NCBI GenBank assembly: GCA_032622095.1
Contig: CP136061.1
Span: forward strand, 115,702,754 to 115,766,753
DNA from: Siphonodentalium dalli
Lineage: Eukaryota; Mollusca; Scaphopoda; Gadilida; Siphonodentaliidae
Direction: 5' to 3'
DNA length: 64,000 bases
Shown: positions 47,297 to 59,539 of the stretch, piece by piece
How positions within the stretch are numbered: position 1 is the first letter of the stretch
How the letters are laid out: each line of letters starts with the position of its first letter
Translations under genes and position numbers: made by a program
Notes under the pieces: model-generated
What the model was told of the DNA's origin: nothing
The model's database searches: none
What the model saw: the letters and a program-made list of their open reading frames with translations, nothing else

Positions 47297-48049
47297 AGAC
47301 AGCCGATGAATAGAATTTGTTTATTTATTGATCAGCGACCCTCCAGGTGTTTATGGAATGCCATTCCTACACTAAATCGGTTTAATATCTCAACCCATAC
47401 ACAAAGTAGCTGAATATTGACTGCCAATGGCTTAGCGTGTTTTGTATACACCATAATAACACCGCAACTTGCTGCTTTTCAGTGAAATCGTTCCAGTTAA
47501 AGAATGGAATTCAATATTGTTTCCAATCCATTCACACGTAAATAAGACGCATTCCTTCTATATAGCTTAACAATGGACATGCTTAAGGCACATATTACCC
47601 TGCTAGGATAAGGAGTAGTGAATGATAGTATTTATAGCACTGTGGCTCTATATGTGCGTTGATTCTTAATTTTTTATATTAAATATTTAAGGATTGCTCC
47701 GCTGTCAAGAGGAGAAAATTAAATCCTTTTAACAAAGACCCGCTAAAATAAGACTAATGGGCAGACCTAATGGCCATATCATGTGATATTTGTTGGCTAG
47801 AGCTCAATTGGTCAAGTTTCCCTGTAGCTGTATGGGCCAGGGGGCTGGGACGGCTGCAGACCCCCCCCCCCCCCCTCAAAACGTTTTGAAAGCTCAAAAT
47901 TTTCAAGAAAATTGAATAGTATTTCAGGGGGGAAATTGAGGCAAATTACAGTATTTTTCACATTTCTGCCCGAATTATAAATATATTTATCAGGTTAATT
48001 TGAATAATTTTTTTTAAATTTCTGTGTATATTAACTGTTGTATTCAAGG
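47297..48049. other. No gene seen; C run
   Basis: Intron sequence with a run of about 15 C residues at 47860-47876, preceded by CCAGGGGGCTGGGACGG. No terminal repeats found. Confidence 0.5.
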
Positions 48050-48386
48050 TACCGCTATACTTAAAGTAATTGACCACCAGCAACGTGGTGTCACCCCGTT
48101 AATACTGCGGTACTATACCGCGGTATCCTCCAATACCGCGGTACTGATACCGCTTGTTAACGTATGTGGGAGTAAATACCTCCCCTCAAAGTGTTCCATG
48201 AAAATCACTTCGGTATTCAAAAACATTAATGCGGTGCCCGCTAAAAGACCGCGGTATCATCGCCCAATACCGTAATTCCACTGCCATGACCGCCTCGATA
48301 CAGCTACCGTTTATTACCGGTATCACCGTGGTCATGACCGGGGTATCACCCCGTTTTTCTGGTCAATTACTTTGAGAATAGCGGTA
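48050..48386. mobile_element. Family H element, copy H2
   Basis: Same 337-bp length and the same ends as H1, in the same orientation, about 11.3 kb away. The open frame across it is a repeat translation, not a gene. Confidence 0.93.
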
Positions 48387-48551
48387 TATTCTACAAAAAC
48401 CATGATTAATTAAGTAAAATAATTCGGGCAAAAAGTCCTAACAAAATTTAGCCATGGAATTGTTACGGCTATGATATGTGATATATGTTGTCTAGAGCTC
48501 AATTTGTCAAGTTCCCATGGGCACCTTAATTTTAGTACTCCAAATATATTT

Positions 48552-48738
48552 AAACCCTTTCTATACTAAATGGATTCTACCATCAGTTACAAAAGTTTAC
48601 ATTGGAATGGTCTATTATTCATTTGGAGGGGTGTTTAGGAAAAATGAGCAGAAACGATAATACAACTGCAGAAGTATTCATATAATTTGGTGGGAAATGT
48701 TCAGATAATATTTTCAACAGACGATTATCGAAAAAAAC
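48552..48738. mobile_element. Family J element J4
   Basis: Forward copy from AACCCTTTCTATACTAAATG to the first half of the inverted pair. Confidence 0.75.
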
Positions 48739-48789
48739 AATGCCTCCAGGTAACATCATTTACCGAGTTCTGACACCAACACCCATTCC

Positions 48790-49219
48790 CCCTGTAAATA
48801 GTGTGTCTGTCATTTGCAGAATGAGGTCCCCAGAGGGTGAATATAGTGATGCCATCCCGCATAGTGGGCTAGCATCATCAAATTCACCCTCTGAGGACCT
48901 CATTCTGCTTAGACCTCATCTTCGGGGAAGTATATATAGTCTCAAATTAACATTGTTTTCAGTTACTTTTTCCCTTCTGGGAAGTTTCTATATCCCCTAA
49001 TCTGCAGAAGATAAAATGCATAATCGGTGACTAATGGGTGAACATCAACTTCAACTGGGGAACTTCAATCTGATCCATAGCAGTTGAGGCCTAAGCATAA
49101 TGAGGTCCCAAGAGGGTAAATTTGGTGATGCTAGTCCACCGCGCGGGATAGCGTCACTAAATTCACCCTCTGGGGGACCTCATTCTGCAATTTATGACAG
49201 ACACACTATTTGCAGACTT
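48790..49219. mobile_element. Family D MITE, copy D13
   Basis: Long form in reverse orientation for the middle segment. The first hairpin is perfect over most of its length. Ends TGTAAATAGTGTG and GCAGACTTG. Confidence 0.88.
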
Positions 49220-49310
49220 GAGTGCGTCCTACCCCCACCACAGCTTCTAGCCTTCTATTATCCCCATATTCCTATTAGAAGACACAGATATTCTTCACAG
49301 AACCTGGAGT

Positions 49311-49526
49311 TACAGTAATGCTCTAATTAATCAACTTCTTACCACAGCATAATTATCTGTAACTTTTCAGGATTTAGTCGGAAATATGGCTTATTGCCAT
49401 TCATCGGAAAGCTCTCACCAAGAGCTTTCCAATGAATAGCAACAAGCCATATTTCCGACTAAATCCTGAAAAGTTACCCATAATTCTGCTGTGGTTAAGA
49501 AGTGGATTAATTAGAGCATTACTGTA
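49311..49526. mobile_element. Family A MITE, copy A25
   Basis: Full length. Paired variants AATTAA/TTAATT and CTTCTT/AAGAAG occur in both arms. Confidence 0.92.
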
Positions 49527-49714
49527 CATATTATGTGAGGAAGAACACAAAGCCACTACAGTGTGGTCTGGGTCTGCGATGAATTTGATGAATTCCAAAG
49601 AGTTGAGTCATAACAGAGAAGTACTGCGGGATGCCGGTATATCAGACACTGAGCTACGGAGATTATAAACATCACTCACAGCATCATAGACTGTCTCAAA
49701 AATCTCATTCATGC

Positions 49715-49905
49715 AGGGATGTGGCTAGAGGGTCTCTGTTGGTGGGGGGGGGGGAGAGATGACCACCTTAGAATTTCCAACTGCACCCCCCCCACCCAAT
49801 CCCTTGTCATGGAATTTTCCAACTGATACCCGAGGCTTTCCAAATGATGGAAATTTCCAACCTGACACCCTCCTAAGGTTGGAAATTTCAATTAATAGCC
49901 ATCTA
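49715..49905. repeat. Repeat X, copy X1
   Basis: Begins CAGGGATGTGGCTAGAGGGT and shows G- and C-runs, then GGAAATTTCCAACCTGACAC. Shared with X2. Confidence 0.75.
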
Positions 49906-49920
49906 TCAGTAAAAGTATTT

Positions 49921-50136
49921 AACATAATGCTCTAAATAATCAACTCCTTAACCACAGCAGAATTTTGGGTAACTTTTCAGGATTTAGTCGGAAATAGTGC
50001 TTGTTGCCATTCATCGGAAAGTTCTCACTGAGAGCTTTCCGATGAATGGCAACAAGCCATATTTCCGACTAAATCATGAAAAATTACCCATAATTCTGCT
50101 GTGGTTAAGGAGTCGATTATTTAGAGCATTACTGTT
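49921..50136. mobile_element. Family A MITE, copy A26
   Basis: The left end is degraded (AACATAATGC); the rest is full length. Confidence 0.9.
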
Positions 50137-50409
50137 AGAATTGATACTGGTTGGAAAATCAAACTACATGTATCAGAACAATTTGAACCTGTTTGTAGTC
50201 TGAAATTTGCAACTGATGTTGTGTTGGGTATAGAACAATTGTTGAAAATTTTGACCCTGGCAGCATCCTACATCAGCCCTCTTAATTCAGATTGTTTGGC
50301 TTCGGCAATCCGCTACTAGTACGGCAACAGTATGCCGTGGCCTAGTTTGCTTCAGCAAATTGCTTCGGCAATGCTGATTGCCGTAGCCAATTATGAAGGC
50401 TGCTACATG

Positions 50410-51230
50410 TACATCATGTCATGAACCTCTACTCTGGCTAATGCCCGTAGAGATCATATTCCACCAGTACAAGACCTGGGAACTTTTTGAAGTTTTGACA
50501 GGGAACCTAATAAAATCGAAAAAAATAGCGATTTTTCTTTGCGTCGCTTACAATTATTGAATTTCTCCTGGGTGATCTCGAGCTGGGACCAACCCCAATG
50601 TAAAGAAAATTATTGAGGAATGAGTATTAACCCTTTACCCAACAAAACGGCCAAAACCGGCCAAATAAAGCTTCAACAGCCTAAAATATCTTCGGTCTGT
50701 CTCAATAGAACCATACAAATATGGATATCATTGGAACCGGCTCCTTGACCACATTGTGATAGTTACAGTTATGCCCTGTGCCAATGCATTCTCTTATATA
50801 TGCGAGTCGACCATAGGTCGCCTCGCATATATAAGAGAATGCATTGGCCTAAAAAAAAACTTTTTACCATTTTTTCTTACATTCTTTAACAATTTTATAA
50901 TTTTTAATGTGTTAAGCCAATGCATTCTCTTATATATGCGAGGCGACCTATGGTCGACTCGCATATATAAGAGAATGCATTGGCACAGGGCCCTTCTGTT
51001 GGGTAAAGGGTTATGAAAGAAACATATTCCCTACCTTGTTTATGCAATGTTATAAAGTTCCCTGTCAAAACCGGTCAGAATATAAAAAAGGTCCCAGGTT
51101 TTGTACTGTAGGAATATGATCTCCACGGGCGTCAGCCAGAATAGAGATTCATGGCATGATCTAACATTTCCGGAGCCAATTTCAGCTTACCAGACAAGTA
51201 GAGATTCATGGCATGATCTAGCAGCATCCA
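50410..51230. repeat. Repeat L3, split by C6
   Basis: The left part has CTCTACTCTGGCTAATGCCC and GGTACAAGACCTGGGA-type sequence. The right part, after C6, has the inverted match GTCCCAGGTTTTGTAC and GATTCATGGCATGATCTA twice. A foldback element with TTAA used by C6. Confidence 0.7.
50627..51013. mobile_element. Family C MITE, copy C6
   Basis: Complete except for the last base of the right TTAA. It splits repeat L3. Confidence 0.92.
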
Positions 51231-51540
51231 TGCTTCCCTGACACAAGAGCCTAAGAAGCTTGGATTACAAACTTCATTTTACAACATTACAAGTATCAGT
51301 GTCCATCTCATAAATATCCTTGCTTCCCAAGTGATTAGCCAAGATAATGGATTACAAAGTTTGTTGACAAATCGCTGTAACACTTTTGATTACATAACAA
51401 TGGTTTCATCGAATGAAATTTCATAATTGGAGAATGATCTACCATTCATGTTATCAATCTTGAGCCTTCTCAGAATAATTTATTCTTGCTTCCCTGATGC
51501 ATGGGACCAAGAAGCTGAGATTATGAAGTTCAATCATAAT
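51226..51540. repeat. Three diverged repeat units (GCTTCCCTGA)
   Basis: Units at about 51226, 51316 and 51484 share ATCCATGCTTCCCTGA-like sequence followed by an AAGAAGCTTGGATTA-like segment. Confidence 0.5.
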
Positions 51541-51566
51541 ATTAGGGACAAACATTGATTATTACC

Positions 51567-51787
51567 TACAGTAATGGCCAAAATAATCGACTCCTTAACC
51601 CCAGTATAATTATGGGTATTTTTCAGAATTTAGTCGGAAATATGGCTTGTTGCCATTCATTGGAAAGCTCTCAGTGAGAGCTTTCCGATGAAGGGCAACT
51701 AGCCATATTTCCGACTAAATCCTGAAAAATTACCCATAAACCTGCTGTGGTTAACTTAATGACTCGATTATATAGGGCATTACTGTA
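51567..51787. mobile_element. Family A MITE, copy A27
   Basis: Full length with several substitutions and a TTAAC-TTAATG duplication near the right end. Confidence 0.9.
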
Positions 51788-51999
51788 GGTCATAAGGCAC
51801 ATGACAATGTTGCAACTCCCATCTTCCAACAAGGAAGCAATTGCAGCTGCAATGAAGTCATATGCATTTTATCAAGGTTGCATTCTGATTGGTCAGTACG
51901 AGCGGGGGAATTGAACAGCGTTTAATTCTACAGTCGCATTCCTCTTATTTTCAAAACTCAGCAGTCCACTGAGGAGAGTGGACTCAGATTTATGTGTTG

Positions 52000-52503
52000 A
52001 CAGTAGCCCTATTAATTAGCAGAAAATTGCCAAGGCCAGAAATTGTTCTTCAGCTAGTAAGCCTAGGATCTGCATAGTTGCATGCTCTACTCATATAACT
52101 TTAGTTTACAATTGGAACTTGGTCCATTATCATGTCATTCATGGCAAACTTTGGTTGGGTCTGGTTTAAATTGGCTGATTACAGTAATGCACTAAGTAAT
52201 CGACTTCTTAACCACAGCAGAATTATGGATAACTTTTCAGGATCTAGTCGGAAATATGGCTTGTTGCCATTCATCGGAAAGTTCTCAGGGAGAGCTTTCC
52301 GATGAATGGCAACAAGCCATATTTCCGACTAAATCCTGAAAAGTTACCCATAATTCTGCTGTGGTTAAGAAGTCGATTACTTAGAGCATTACTGTATCAA
52401 GATAATCAGTAGTCCTTGTTATCAGTAGATTTTTTGCTGTCTGCGGACTTCCACAGTGCAACATTAAGACAATGTCTCCAGCAATTTGTTTCAATTTTGC
52501 ACA
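52000..52503. repeat. Repeat K, copy K3, split by A28
   Basis: Starts near GTAGCCCTATTAATTAGCAG. It ends at TTTCAATTTTGCACAA, about 23 bp from the LATS exon 1 donor. Confidence 0.8.
52180..52396. mobile_element. Family A MITE, copy A28, inserted in K3
   Basis: Full length. K3 reads GGCTGAT, then TA plus A28, then TA and TCAAGATAATC. The uninterrupted repeat K1 reads GCTGATTATCAAGATAATC. This empty site proves a TA target duplicated on insertion. Confidence 0.95.
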
Positions 52504-52526
52504 ATTACAGTATTTATCAAACCTAC

Positions 52527-52895
52527 CTCTTCTATATTTAGTGATCCCGTTTGATTGACGAAATGCTTCGGAAGATGTGAGTCAATGTTAATTTCATTGG
52601 TCGCCGATTGTCGAGTGTTGCCGTTATCACCATTATTTCTTTCAAATGGATGAAGACTGTCCCGAATTTCAGCCATCCGTTGCTGATTATAGCCTGTGCG
52701 AGTCATAGTTTTGCCGGCTGTAGCACTACTTCCTTTTTCAATTAAAATTGGTGTGTTTGGTTGTTCTGGAACGAGGTCTCCATCCTCATTTCTCAAATGA
52801 TGAGATAAAGAGTCCCGGATCTGCAGTAGCATCTGGCGGTTATTGCCATCCACAAGCAAGGGGCGTCTGCCTCGATCCAGTTCGTTAGAAAACAT
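52527..52895 (-). CDS. LATS: LATS coding exon 1: N-terminal LATS conserved domain
   Basis: Residues 1-123. The start ATG is chosen because an in-frame TGA lies eight codons upstream. Two related motifs, QMLLQIRDSL (residues 21-30) and QQRMAEIRDSL (71-81), match the paired IR(D/E/N)SL motifs of LATS conserved domain 1 in vertebrate LATS1/2. The exon ends NIEE at a strong donor, GAG|GTAGGT, in phase 0. Repeat K3 ends about 23 bp inside the intron. The rest of the exon is polar and low in recognisable motifs. The assignment rests on the paired motif and on exact phase continuity with the downstream LATS exons. Confidence 0.88.
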
Positions 52896-53154
52896 ATGTA
52901 ATCCAAAACCACAGAATCACGAAAGGTATAAATCCCATATATAATCAACAAAAAACACTGTTGATCCGAACGTAAAGAAACCACCAGGCTATATATGTCT
53001 TTCAATCCAATATATTATACTCAAACTATATATCCGCTTATATAACCACCTAATTATATAGGTACACTCATAAAGAATTGAACATCCGAAAGATAACTTT
53101 TAACTTAAATATACAACATTGATATTTTTATATCAACTTTTCCTTTCCATAATT

Positions 53155-53205
53155 CTAAGGCGGGTCAACGCTTGGCGTCATCATCTTGATTCTGATTGGT
53201 TACTC
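53155..53205 (-). promoter_or_regulatory. Possible upstream element of LATS (CCAAT, CRE-like)
   Basis: On the minus strand this stretch contains CCAAT and GATGACGCCAAG about 270-300 bp upstream of the LATS start codon. These are short motifs only. No TATA box or initiator could be fixed, and a distant 5' UTR exon is possible. Confidence 0.2.
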
Positions 53206-53327
53206 ATTTATTCCTTGTTGTTGACCAGTCGCCCATTGCAGGCCACGGAGAACCACACCTTACACTGAAACAAAAAAATACTTCAACAATTAGAATTGTT
53301 CAACAGTTAATTTTGAGTGCCAATTAT

Positions 53328-53593
53328 TTAACCCTTTCATGCCGGGAGCTGCGCTGGTGCAGCATTAAAGATCCAGTGCCAGTGCATTCTCTTATATATG
53401 CGAGTCTCCCATAGGGAGCCTTGTATATTTAAGAGAAAGTACTGGCTTACAAGTTCAAGGTAAATATTGTTAGGCCAATGTATTCTCTTATATAGGAGAG
53501 GTTCCCTATGGGAGACTCAAATATATTATAAGAGAATGCATTGGCACAGGGCTTTCGCAAAATTACAGGACACTCTAGTCATCAAAGGGTTTA
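53328..53593. mobile_element. Family B MITE, copy B12, upstream of LATS
   Basis: Complete structure about 430 bp upstream of the LATS start codon. The right end is slightly degraded (AAAGGGTTTA). Confidence 0.88.
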
Positions 53594-53599
53594 GCAAAC

Positions 53600-55168
53600 A
53601 TGTATGTATATTAACTGGACATGGCTCATTCAAACCCCAAAAGTATGTATACATAATTTGGTAAGAGATATCTCAAAACAATATGTAAGCAGAATATTTT
53701 GAACAAATATAGCGGTAAAAATATGTTTTGTTTCTTATATCTTTTGAAATTTTTTAGATTGTTTCGTTTGTGTCGGTTCAATTTGAAAGGTTTACTAGTA
53801 TGGTAGTACATAATTTTAACGATTAGAACAAAGCGAATGCAGTGCATGAAGTTTTAACAATGTTTCATGTTAAGATAATGCAATATACCTTTTCCGGAAG
53901 TCGTGTGTTATTCGATTGCAATGAATACAAAAGTCGCAATATTTTATTAGGACCCAATCATCGTCTTCGAAGTTGTATTTTTTATGAAATAAATCAACTT
54001 TCTAGGAAATAAAATGCTCATAGAAAGGTAGTTATGGTATTTATCGACCTATTTTGATATCGGGAGAAATTCAAAACCAAATATTATAAGGTGAATTTTG
54101 GAGAGTAAATTGACATGCGGCTTTAAATTACGGGTTAAATTTCTCACAACCTGTATGGTCACTATTTGGCCCTGTACAATTTAGTAATTTTTGGCCGTGA
54201 AAATCTGTGAAACAATCAAACATTAATGGGAGTGAAAAAACTGGAACTGATTGTCGAGATTGGAGAAACAAGTTATTATTACATCATAACTAAAACGAAA
54301 ACTCTTAGCTTTTATATCCATAGGAATAATAGTACAGAGTGGAACGGTCTGTAAATTTTGTATGTGACTCTGGCCATGTCGCGAAAGAAAATTCCAAAGT
54401 TGTTCCACCATGTACTGTTACATTGTATTCCGCCCTGTATTGTTATTTAGTTGTGCTAAATTTCACACCGGGACTGTTATTCCACCCTGTACTGTCATTT
54501 ATCACTCAAGATTAATTTGACCAAAATGTTCCCATTTATTACACAACCATGTTGAACCATGTTTTTTTTGGGTGAAATACAGTACCGGTATATATAAAAA
54601 CTTTAATTAAATATAATATTTTGTCTCAGAAATTGTCTGCAAATACACAGCAGTATATGCAACCTAAAAAGGGTAACAACGCCAATTAAACAAGATAATG
54701 CGCATATGCATTTATATAATAACAGCTTTGGTTCACTTTTTAAATTGCAAGTTCTGCAAATATTCTGATGAAAGGAATCGGCACAAAAACTTCTACATCA
54801 GAGAGGTCAGCTCTAATAATACTAGTAGTTTTGCATAATATTTTGTAAATGTTTACCAGAATAAACATATTTATGTTCGTTTGAAGCATTAAAATTACAT
54901 ATAATCCAAATATTTGCAAATTCAGCTTTCAATTTTTCCTGTATTCAAAAGCTCTACAAGTAGGATAGATGCCGATAAATTAATTTTCTTTGATTCTTTG
55001 GCGTTATGTAAAACTCATTCCCTACATCAAAGCATCCAAATTTTGTTTATGCTTTGGACAAGGAAACTTCAAAACAAGACATATCAAAGGATGTATTGAG
55101 GAAAGATGCATGCTTATCTGCGAATTGTTTTCTAGCCAGTGTATAACCTGTACAAGTTCAGGCCTTAA
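53600..55168. other. LATS upstream region, no gene seen
   Basis: AT-rich sequence upstream of LATS. ACTGTTATTCCACCCTGTAC-like duplications occur at about 54412-54500. No exon could be supported. Confidence 0.5.
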
Positions 55169-55277
55169 TTAACCCTTTCAGTGCCAATGTATCACATTAT
55201 TATAATCAATAAATTTGAAAAATGATCAAGGAAATATGGGTTGATACAAAAATCTGACTTGGCACTGAAAGGGTTAA
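55169..55277. mobile_element. Family E MITE, copy E4
   Basis: The left arm is mostly deleted after CAGTGCCAATG. The right arm is complete to TTAA. Confidence 0.88.
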
Positions 55278-55906
55278 GATTCGATGAGAATCACCGAATC
55301 GATTCTCGTAATGATTCTTGCGAAACTTTTCAATTTTCAGTACTTTATGACTAACTTGATTCGGCATTCGATTCTCGCAAAATTAAATGTATTTCGAGCC
55401 CTGAAGTTTCACTGAATACTATTATCTGGAAACACATCAGACCATTTGGGAAGTGTGGTATCACCTGTGTGGAAGATCAAAATTCTTTTCACGCTATTCA
55501 TGAAGATAAGATGAACTAAGGTTTCCAAACTTCTATTTTATACAAAAAAATATTTTTAAAATAAATTTTAAGCTTGCAGACATTGTTTGCATATTGTAAC
55601 TTAATAAATTGTTGAAAACGACATAAAATATCAAATAGTGGTTTCTATCCATAAAATGTCAAAATTAATGCTAGAATTGTAGTGTCCCTCTAAATGACCA
55701 GAATATGTCAAAGCAGATAGGTTGAACGATACGATAGGATAGGATCATTTTATTTCTCAATACAAAATTAAGAATAATTAAAGTGTACAACAAACAGATA
55801 TTATAGTCATATACCGGTATATGTTTTATAGCTTTTTTTTTCAGGTGCTACCTATTCACTTCAACATGTTATTTTAGTGGCTAGAATCTAAATAAAAGAG
55901 GACTTT

Positions 55907-56155
55907 TAACCCTTTCTTTACTTAATGGATTCTCCTGCCAATTTATAAAAGTGTACATTGGTACGATCCATTATTCATCTGGAGGGATGTTCGCAAAATA
56001 AAAGCAGACGACAGACAGAAGGATTCCTATTCGTTGGAGGGAAATGTTCAGATAATATGTTCAACAAACATTTGTTGATGTTGAACTTATTATCTCAACA
56101 TTTCCTAGGGGAACTAACTACTCATCAGGGAGTATTTAGTAAAGAAAGTGTGAAC
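55907..56155. mobile_element. Family J element J5
   Basis: The fullest copy: TTAACCCTTTCTTTAC end, CATCTGGAGGGA, both halves of the inverted pair, then TTTAGTAAAGAAAGTG. Confidence 0.8.
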
Positions 56156-56393
56156 GAACCATGAATACATATATTAGCGTGTTAATTTCAAGGGACAATG
56201 TTTGAACTGATTATCAATGGCTTGTGGTGTACTAGTATATATAACAAAAATGTATATATAGGGCCTATATAATTCAATATCATACGATTTCCTGGTCATA
56301 ATAAATTCAGAACACCATCCATAAAATGGAACCGATGCTAGGCTTATATTAAGCGTTGAACATAATAGATCCCTTTAATCAGTTTATTGTGTC

Positions 56394-57640
56394 ATGCAAA
56401 GTGAGACAATACTAATTTCTGTAAATCATTGGCGAATAAGCTACGGAATAAATGGGAATATATTGGAATGGATAGAGATTTTTTTACAGGGAAGACAACA
56501 AAGAGTGATGATAAATGGCGAAGCGTCAACAACACGAGAAGTAATAAGTGGAATACCCCAAGGAAGCGTGCTCGGACCCATATTATTTGTCATATATATA
56601 AATGACCTCCCATCCAACGTCAAATCGGATGTCATGATGTTTGCAGACGACACTAAAATTTACAGGGAAATACAGGGTATATCAGATGTGGATGCATTAC
56701 AGAATGACTTAGATGAACTCCAGACATGGTCAGACAAGTGGCTTTTGAAATTTCACCCAGATAAACGTGTGACAATGAACATTGGCACGAAAACAGAAGA
56801 GCCAATCTATCACATGAAGAACAAAGATGGAAAATATGTACAACTAAAGGAGGTAAATGAAGAGAAAGATATAGGAGTCACAACTAATAACAAACTGAAA
56901 TTTGACCAACATATAAATGAGAAAATACAGAAAGCAAATGCAGTCACTGGAGCTATACGCAGAGCATTTATGCACATGGACACCAAAACAATGCTGAAAC
57001 TATACAAAAGTCTGGTGAGACCACATCTAGAATATGCCCAACCGGCCTGGAGTCCACATTTAAAGAAAGACATTGAAATGCTCGAGAAAGTCCAAAAAAG
57101 ATTCACAAAACTAATACCAGAATTAAAAGAACTACCATATGAAGAAAGACTAAAGAAGCTAAATATACCAACACTTTAACTACAGAAGAATAAGAGGATA
57201 TATGATAGAATGCTTCAAGATATTTAACACCTATGATCCGGAAGTGAATGACATATTAAGAAGAAGCACCGAACTCAGAACCAGAGGACATAATTATAAA
57301 TTATTTCTGGAAGGAGCAAACAGGGATGTGAGGAAATACTCATTCAGCCTAAGAGTGGTGGAGCCATGGAATCATCTAGCAGAAAAAGTCGTCTATGCAG
57401 AAGACATGAATTCATTCAAAAACAATCTCGATTACCATTGGCAGGACCAAGAAATTAAATTAAATTTCAAGGCTGAATTGAGGCTGACAGACCCTGATAC
57501 GATCAGTCAAACAAAAAACAAAAATTCAGGAGAGTTCGGAGAAATAGAAGATGAAGAATCAGAGGTGGATATAGTGGCATCTATAGAAGCCAGCGTCCAC
57601 TAACAACATAAGGTTACATAAGGTTAAGGAAAGAAACTAC
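56394..57640 (+). pseudogene. Jockey/CR1-like LINE reverse transcriptase, 5'-truncated
   Basis: The frame at 56394-57179 covers most of a reverse transcriptase domain. It includes GIPQGSVLGPILFVIYINDL (fingers/palm), MFADDTKIY (catalytic FADD), WSDKWLLKFHPDK, and RPHLEYAQPAWSP in the thumb region. A single extra T near 57176 breaks the frame. The second frame (57202-57603) carries on with RRIRGYMIECFKIFNTYDPE to the C-terminal end. The start is degenerate and there is no endonuclease domain. The sequence after the stop contains ATAAGGTTACATAAGGTTA, possibly the 3' tail. Relatively intact compared with the other LINEs. Confidence 0.88.
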
Positions 57641-59539
57641 TTACTGTACTATTTAGAACAACAGCTCCTGACTATATTAATACAGTATGGTTGCAGGCTA
57701 ATTTCAAATCCCACTTCTGCCACCAACTCATAAAATCTTAAAACGATTCAACTTGTGAGTTTTAATATTAGATGCAATATCTACCTATTCAATTACGTCC
57801 ATACTTGTAACAATCTCATGAGATGCCCCCCCCCCCCATGCTCATGTTCTACCAATGAGCAAAATATGTACAAGTAAGGTGAGACATAAATATATATGCA
57901 TGAATACTCAAGTTGATGATAATACCCTATTCCCACCTGTTCGTTTACCAAATGAAGCCAGTGCAAGACAACTAATAATATCACTGTTATTATGAGTTGG
58001 AAGATTATGAGTGATCATATTGGATGATGTGCGGTGCCAGACTAATTGTTATAACAACACCTTCCGTGAATATATACTCATCACACTAACATCAAAAGAA
58101 TGCCGCGTTATCTACCTGTCACAGTGTGCTGATTACGAGTTTGTCTCATCACACACATTCCAACAAAATTATCACCTGTCACGCTACAAATATCGACTAT
58201 TTATATCAAGTTACAACATATCATTATGTAGCCCTATATTAAAGATACTTTCTTATACATGTAGTCATGGATTTGAGTAACATAATCAAATAAACAATAA
58301 AATATATTCAAAAATGTGTCTGGCCTACTAAGGACGCCGCCATTTTATTTCATACCAACGTCGACATGAAATATTTCGCATTTATATCGCTACAAAACGT
58401 TGTCAGTCGACAGAACTAGAGAGTAAACAACAAACATACGATTAATTTAATTTTAAATAATAATTTTGATACGCATTGATTAATATTTTACTTACATTAT
58501 CGAAAACGCTGGACCCCTGAAAGTTTCACGGCAAAACACTGATAGATGTAATACTGGCCGATGACTACACGCATCCGAGGTTGGGAGAATTTAGTATAAC
58601 ATCGCATGACCTTACTCGCATACCTTTTGTTATCTCTATAAAAATAGCAACACTGATAGATGCGTAGGCCTGTGAATATTTCTCATTTATAACTATGAGT
58701 ATATATGAATTTTGGCCAATGTGAAAGAAATAGGGGCTAAAATATAAGCTATTTTTTATAACATATTTTACCGATCTCCCCCAACCGCAACAAACAACTA
58801 TGGATTCCAATTTATCCGTTGATTGACATTTTGCTACGCCTATCTAACATTGTTGACATTCCACAGTAGTCACGTGACTAATACACATACAAATAGCTGT
58901 CAATATCAATTTAGTAAATAGTGACCACGTGGTCAGCCTTACGTACGTTGCGTGTGTGAGGTTTTGTTATGAGGCAAATGTACTTAGAATGGTATCGATA
59001 AATTTAGGGGTTGATCTCGCTATGTTAATACGTATAACACGTAGAGGTTCGTGACAGTTTCAAGAAATAGGCATGCAATAGTTTTGGGTGAGGCCAACCA
59101 CTTAAAAAAAACGGAAACATTACCAAAAAAAAACAACAGGAACGGTGTGGGGGGGGGGGGGGGGGGGAGTTAGAAAAACAAAATGCAGAAACGTATGCCG
59201 TATTTTAGTATCTGGAATTTTCGGGGTTTGACCACACCAAAACCTGTAAAAAAAACAAAACTAATTTTACTCACAATTTTTTGTTTTACATAAACCCACC
59301 CAAATTTCACTAATTTTGGTCTAAACTGAAACCGAATACAACCATACGCTACTGATATAACTCATATTACTGGGGAACTATCCGATTCTCATTTAGCTGA
59401 ACGGACAATTGTCGTTACATCTCACCTTTAACCTGTTTCAGAAGCTGTTTTAATTGAAAACAAAATGGAGGCAATTATTAAAAAAAAAAATTCAAATTCT
59501 GGCTGATAAGCATTTGTCTACCATATGCATGGAGGTTAC
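57641..59539. other. Upstream region without recognised repeats
   Basis: AT-rich with C and G runs (57827-57838, 59150-59167), a GCCGCCATTTT motif at about 58335 and the two E-boxes listed separately. No coding frame recognised. Confidence 0.5.
58866..58933. promoter_or_regulatory. Two palindromic E-boxes (CACGTG)
   Basis: AGTCACGTGACT at about 58867-58878 and GACCACGTGGTC at about 58921-58932 are both perfect 12-bp palindromes around CACGTG, the site type bound by USF, MYC and TFE-family bHLH proteins. They lie about 6 kb upstream of LATS, outside recognised repeats. Confidence 0.35.

Noticed and set aside
58325-58350. GCCGCCATTTT as a YY1-type promoter core for LATS
   Set aside because: A single short motif 5.4 kb from the start codon with no exon evidence; not enough for a feature of its own.
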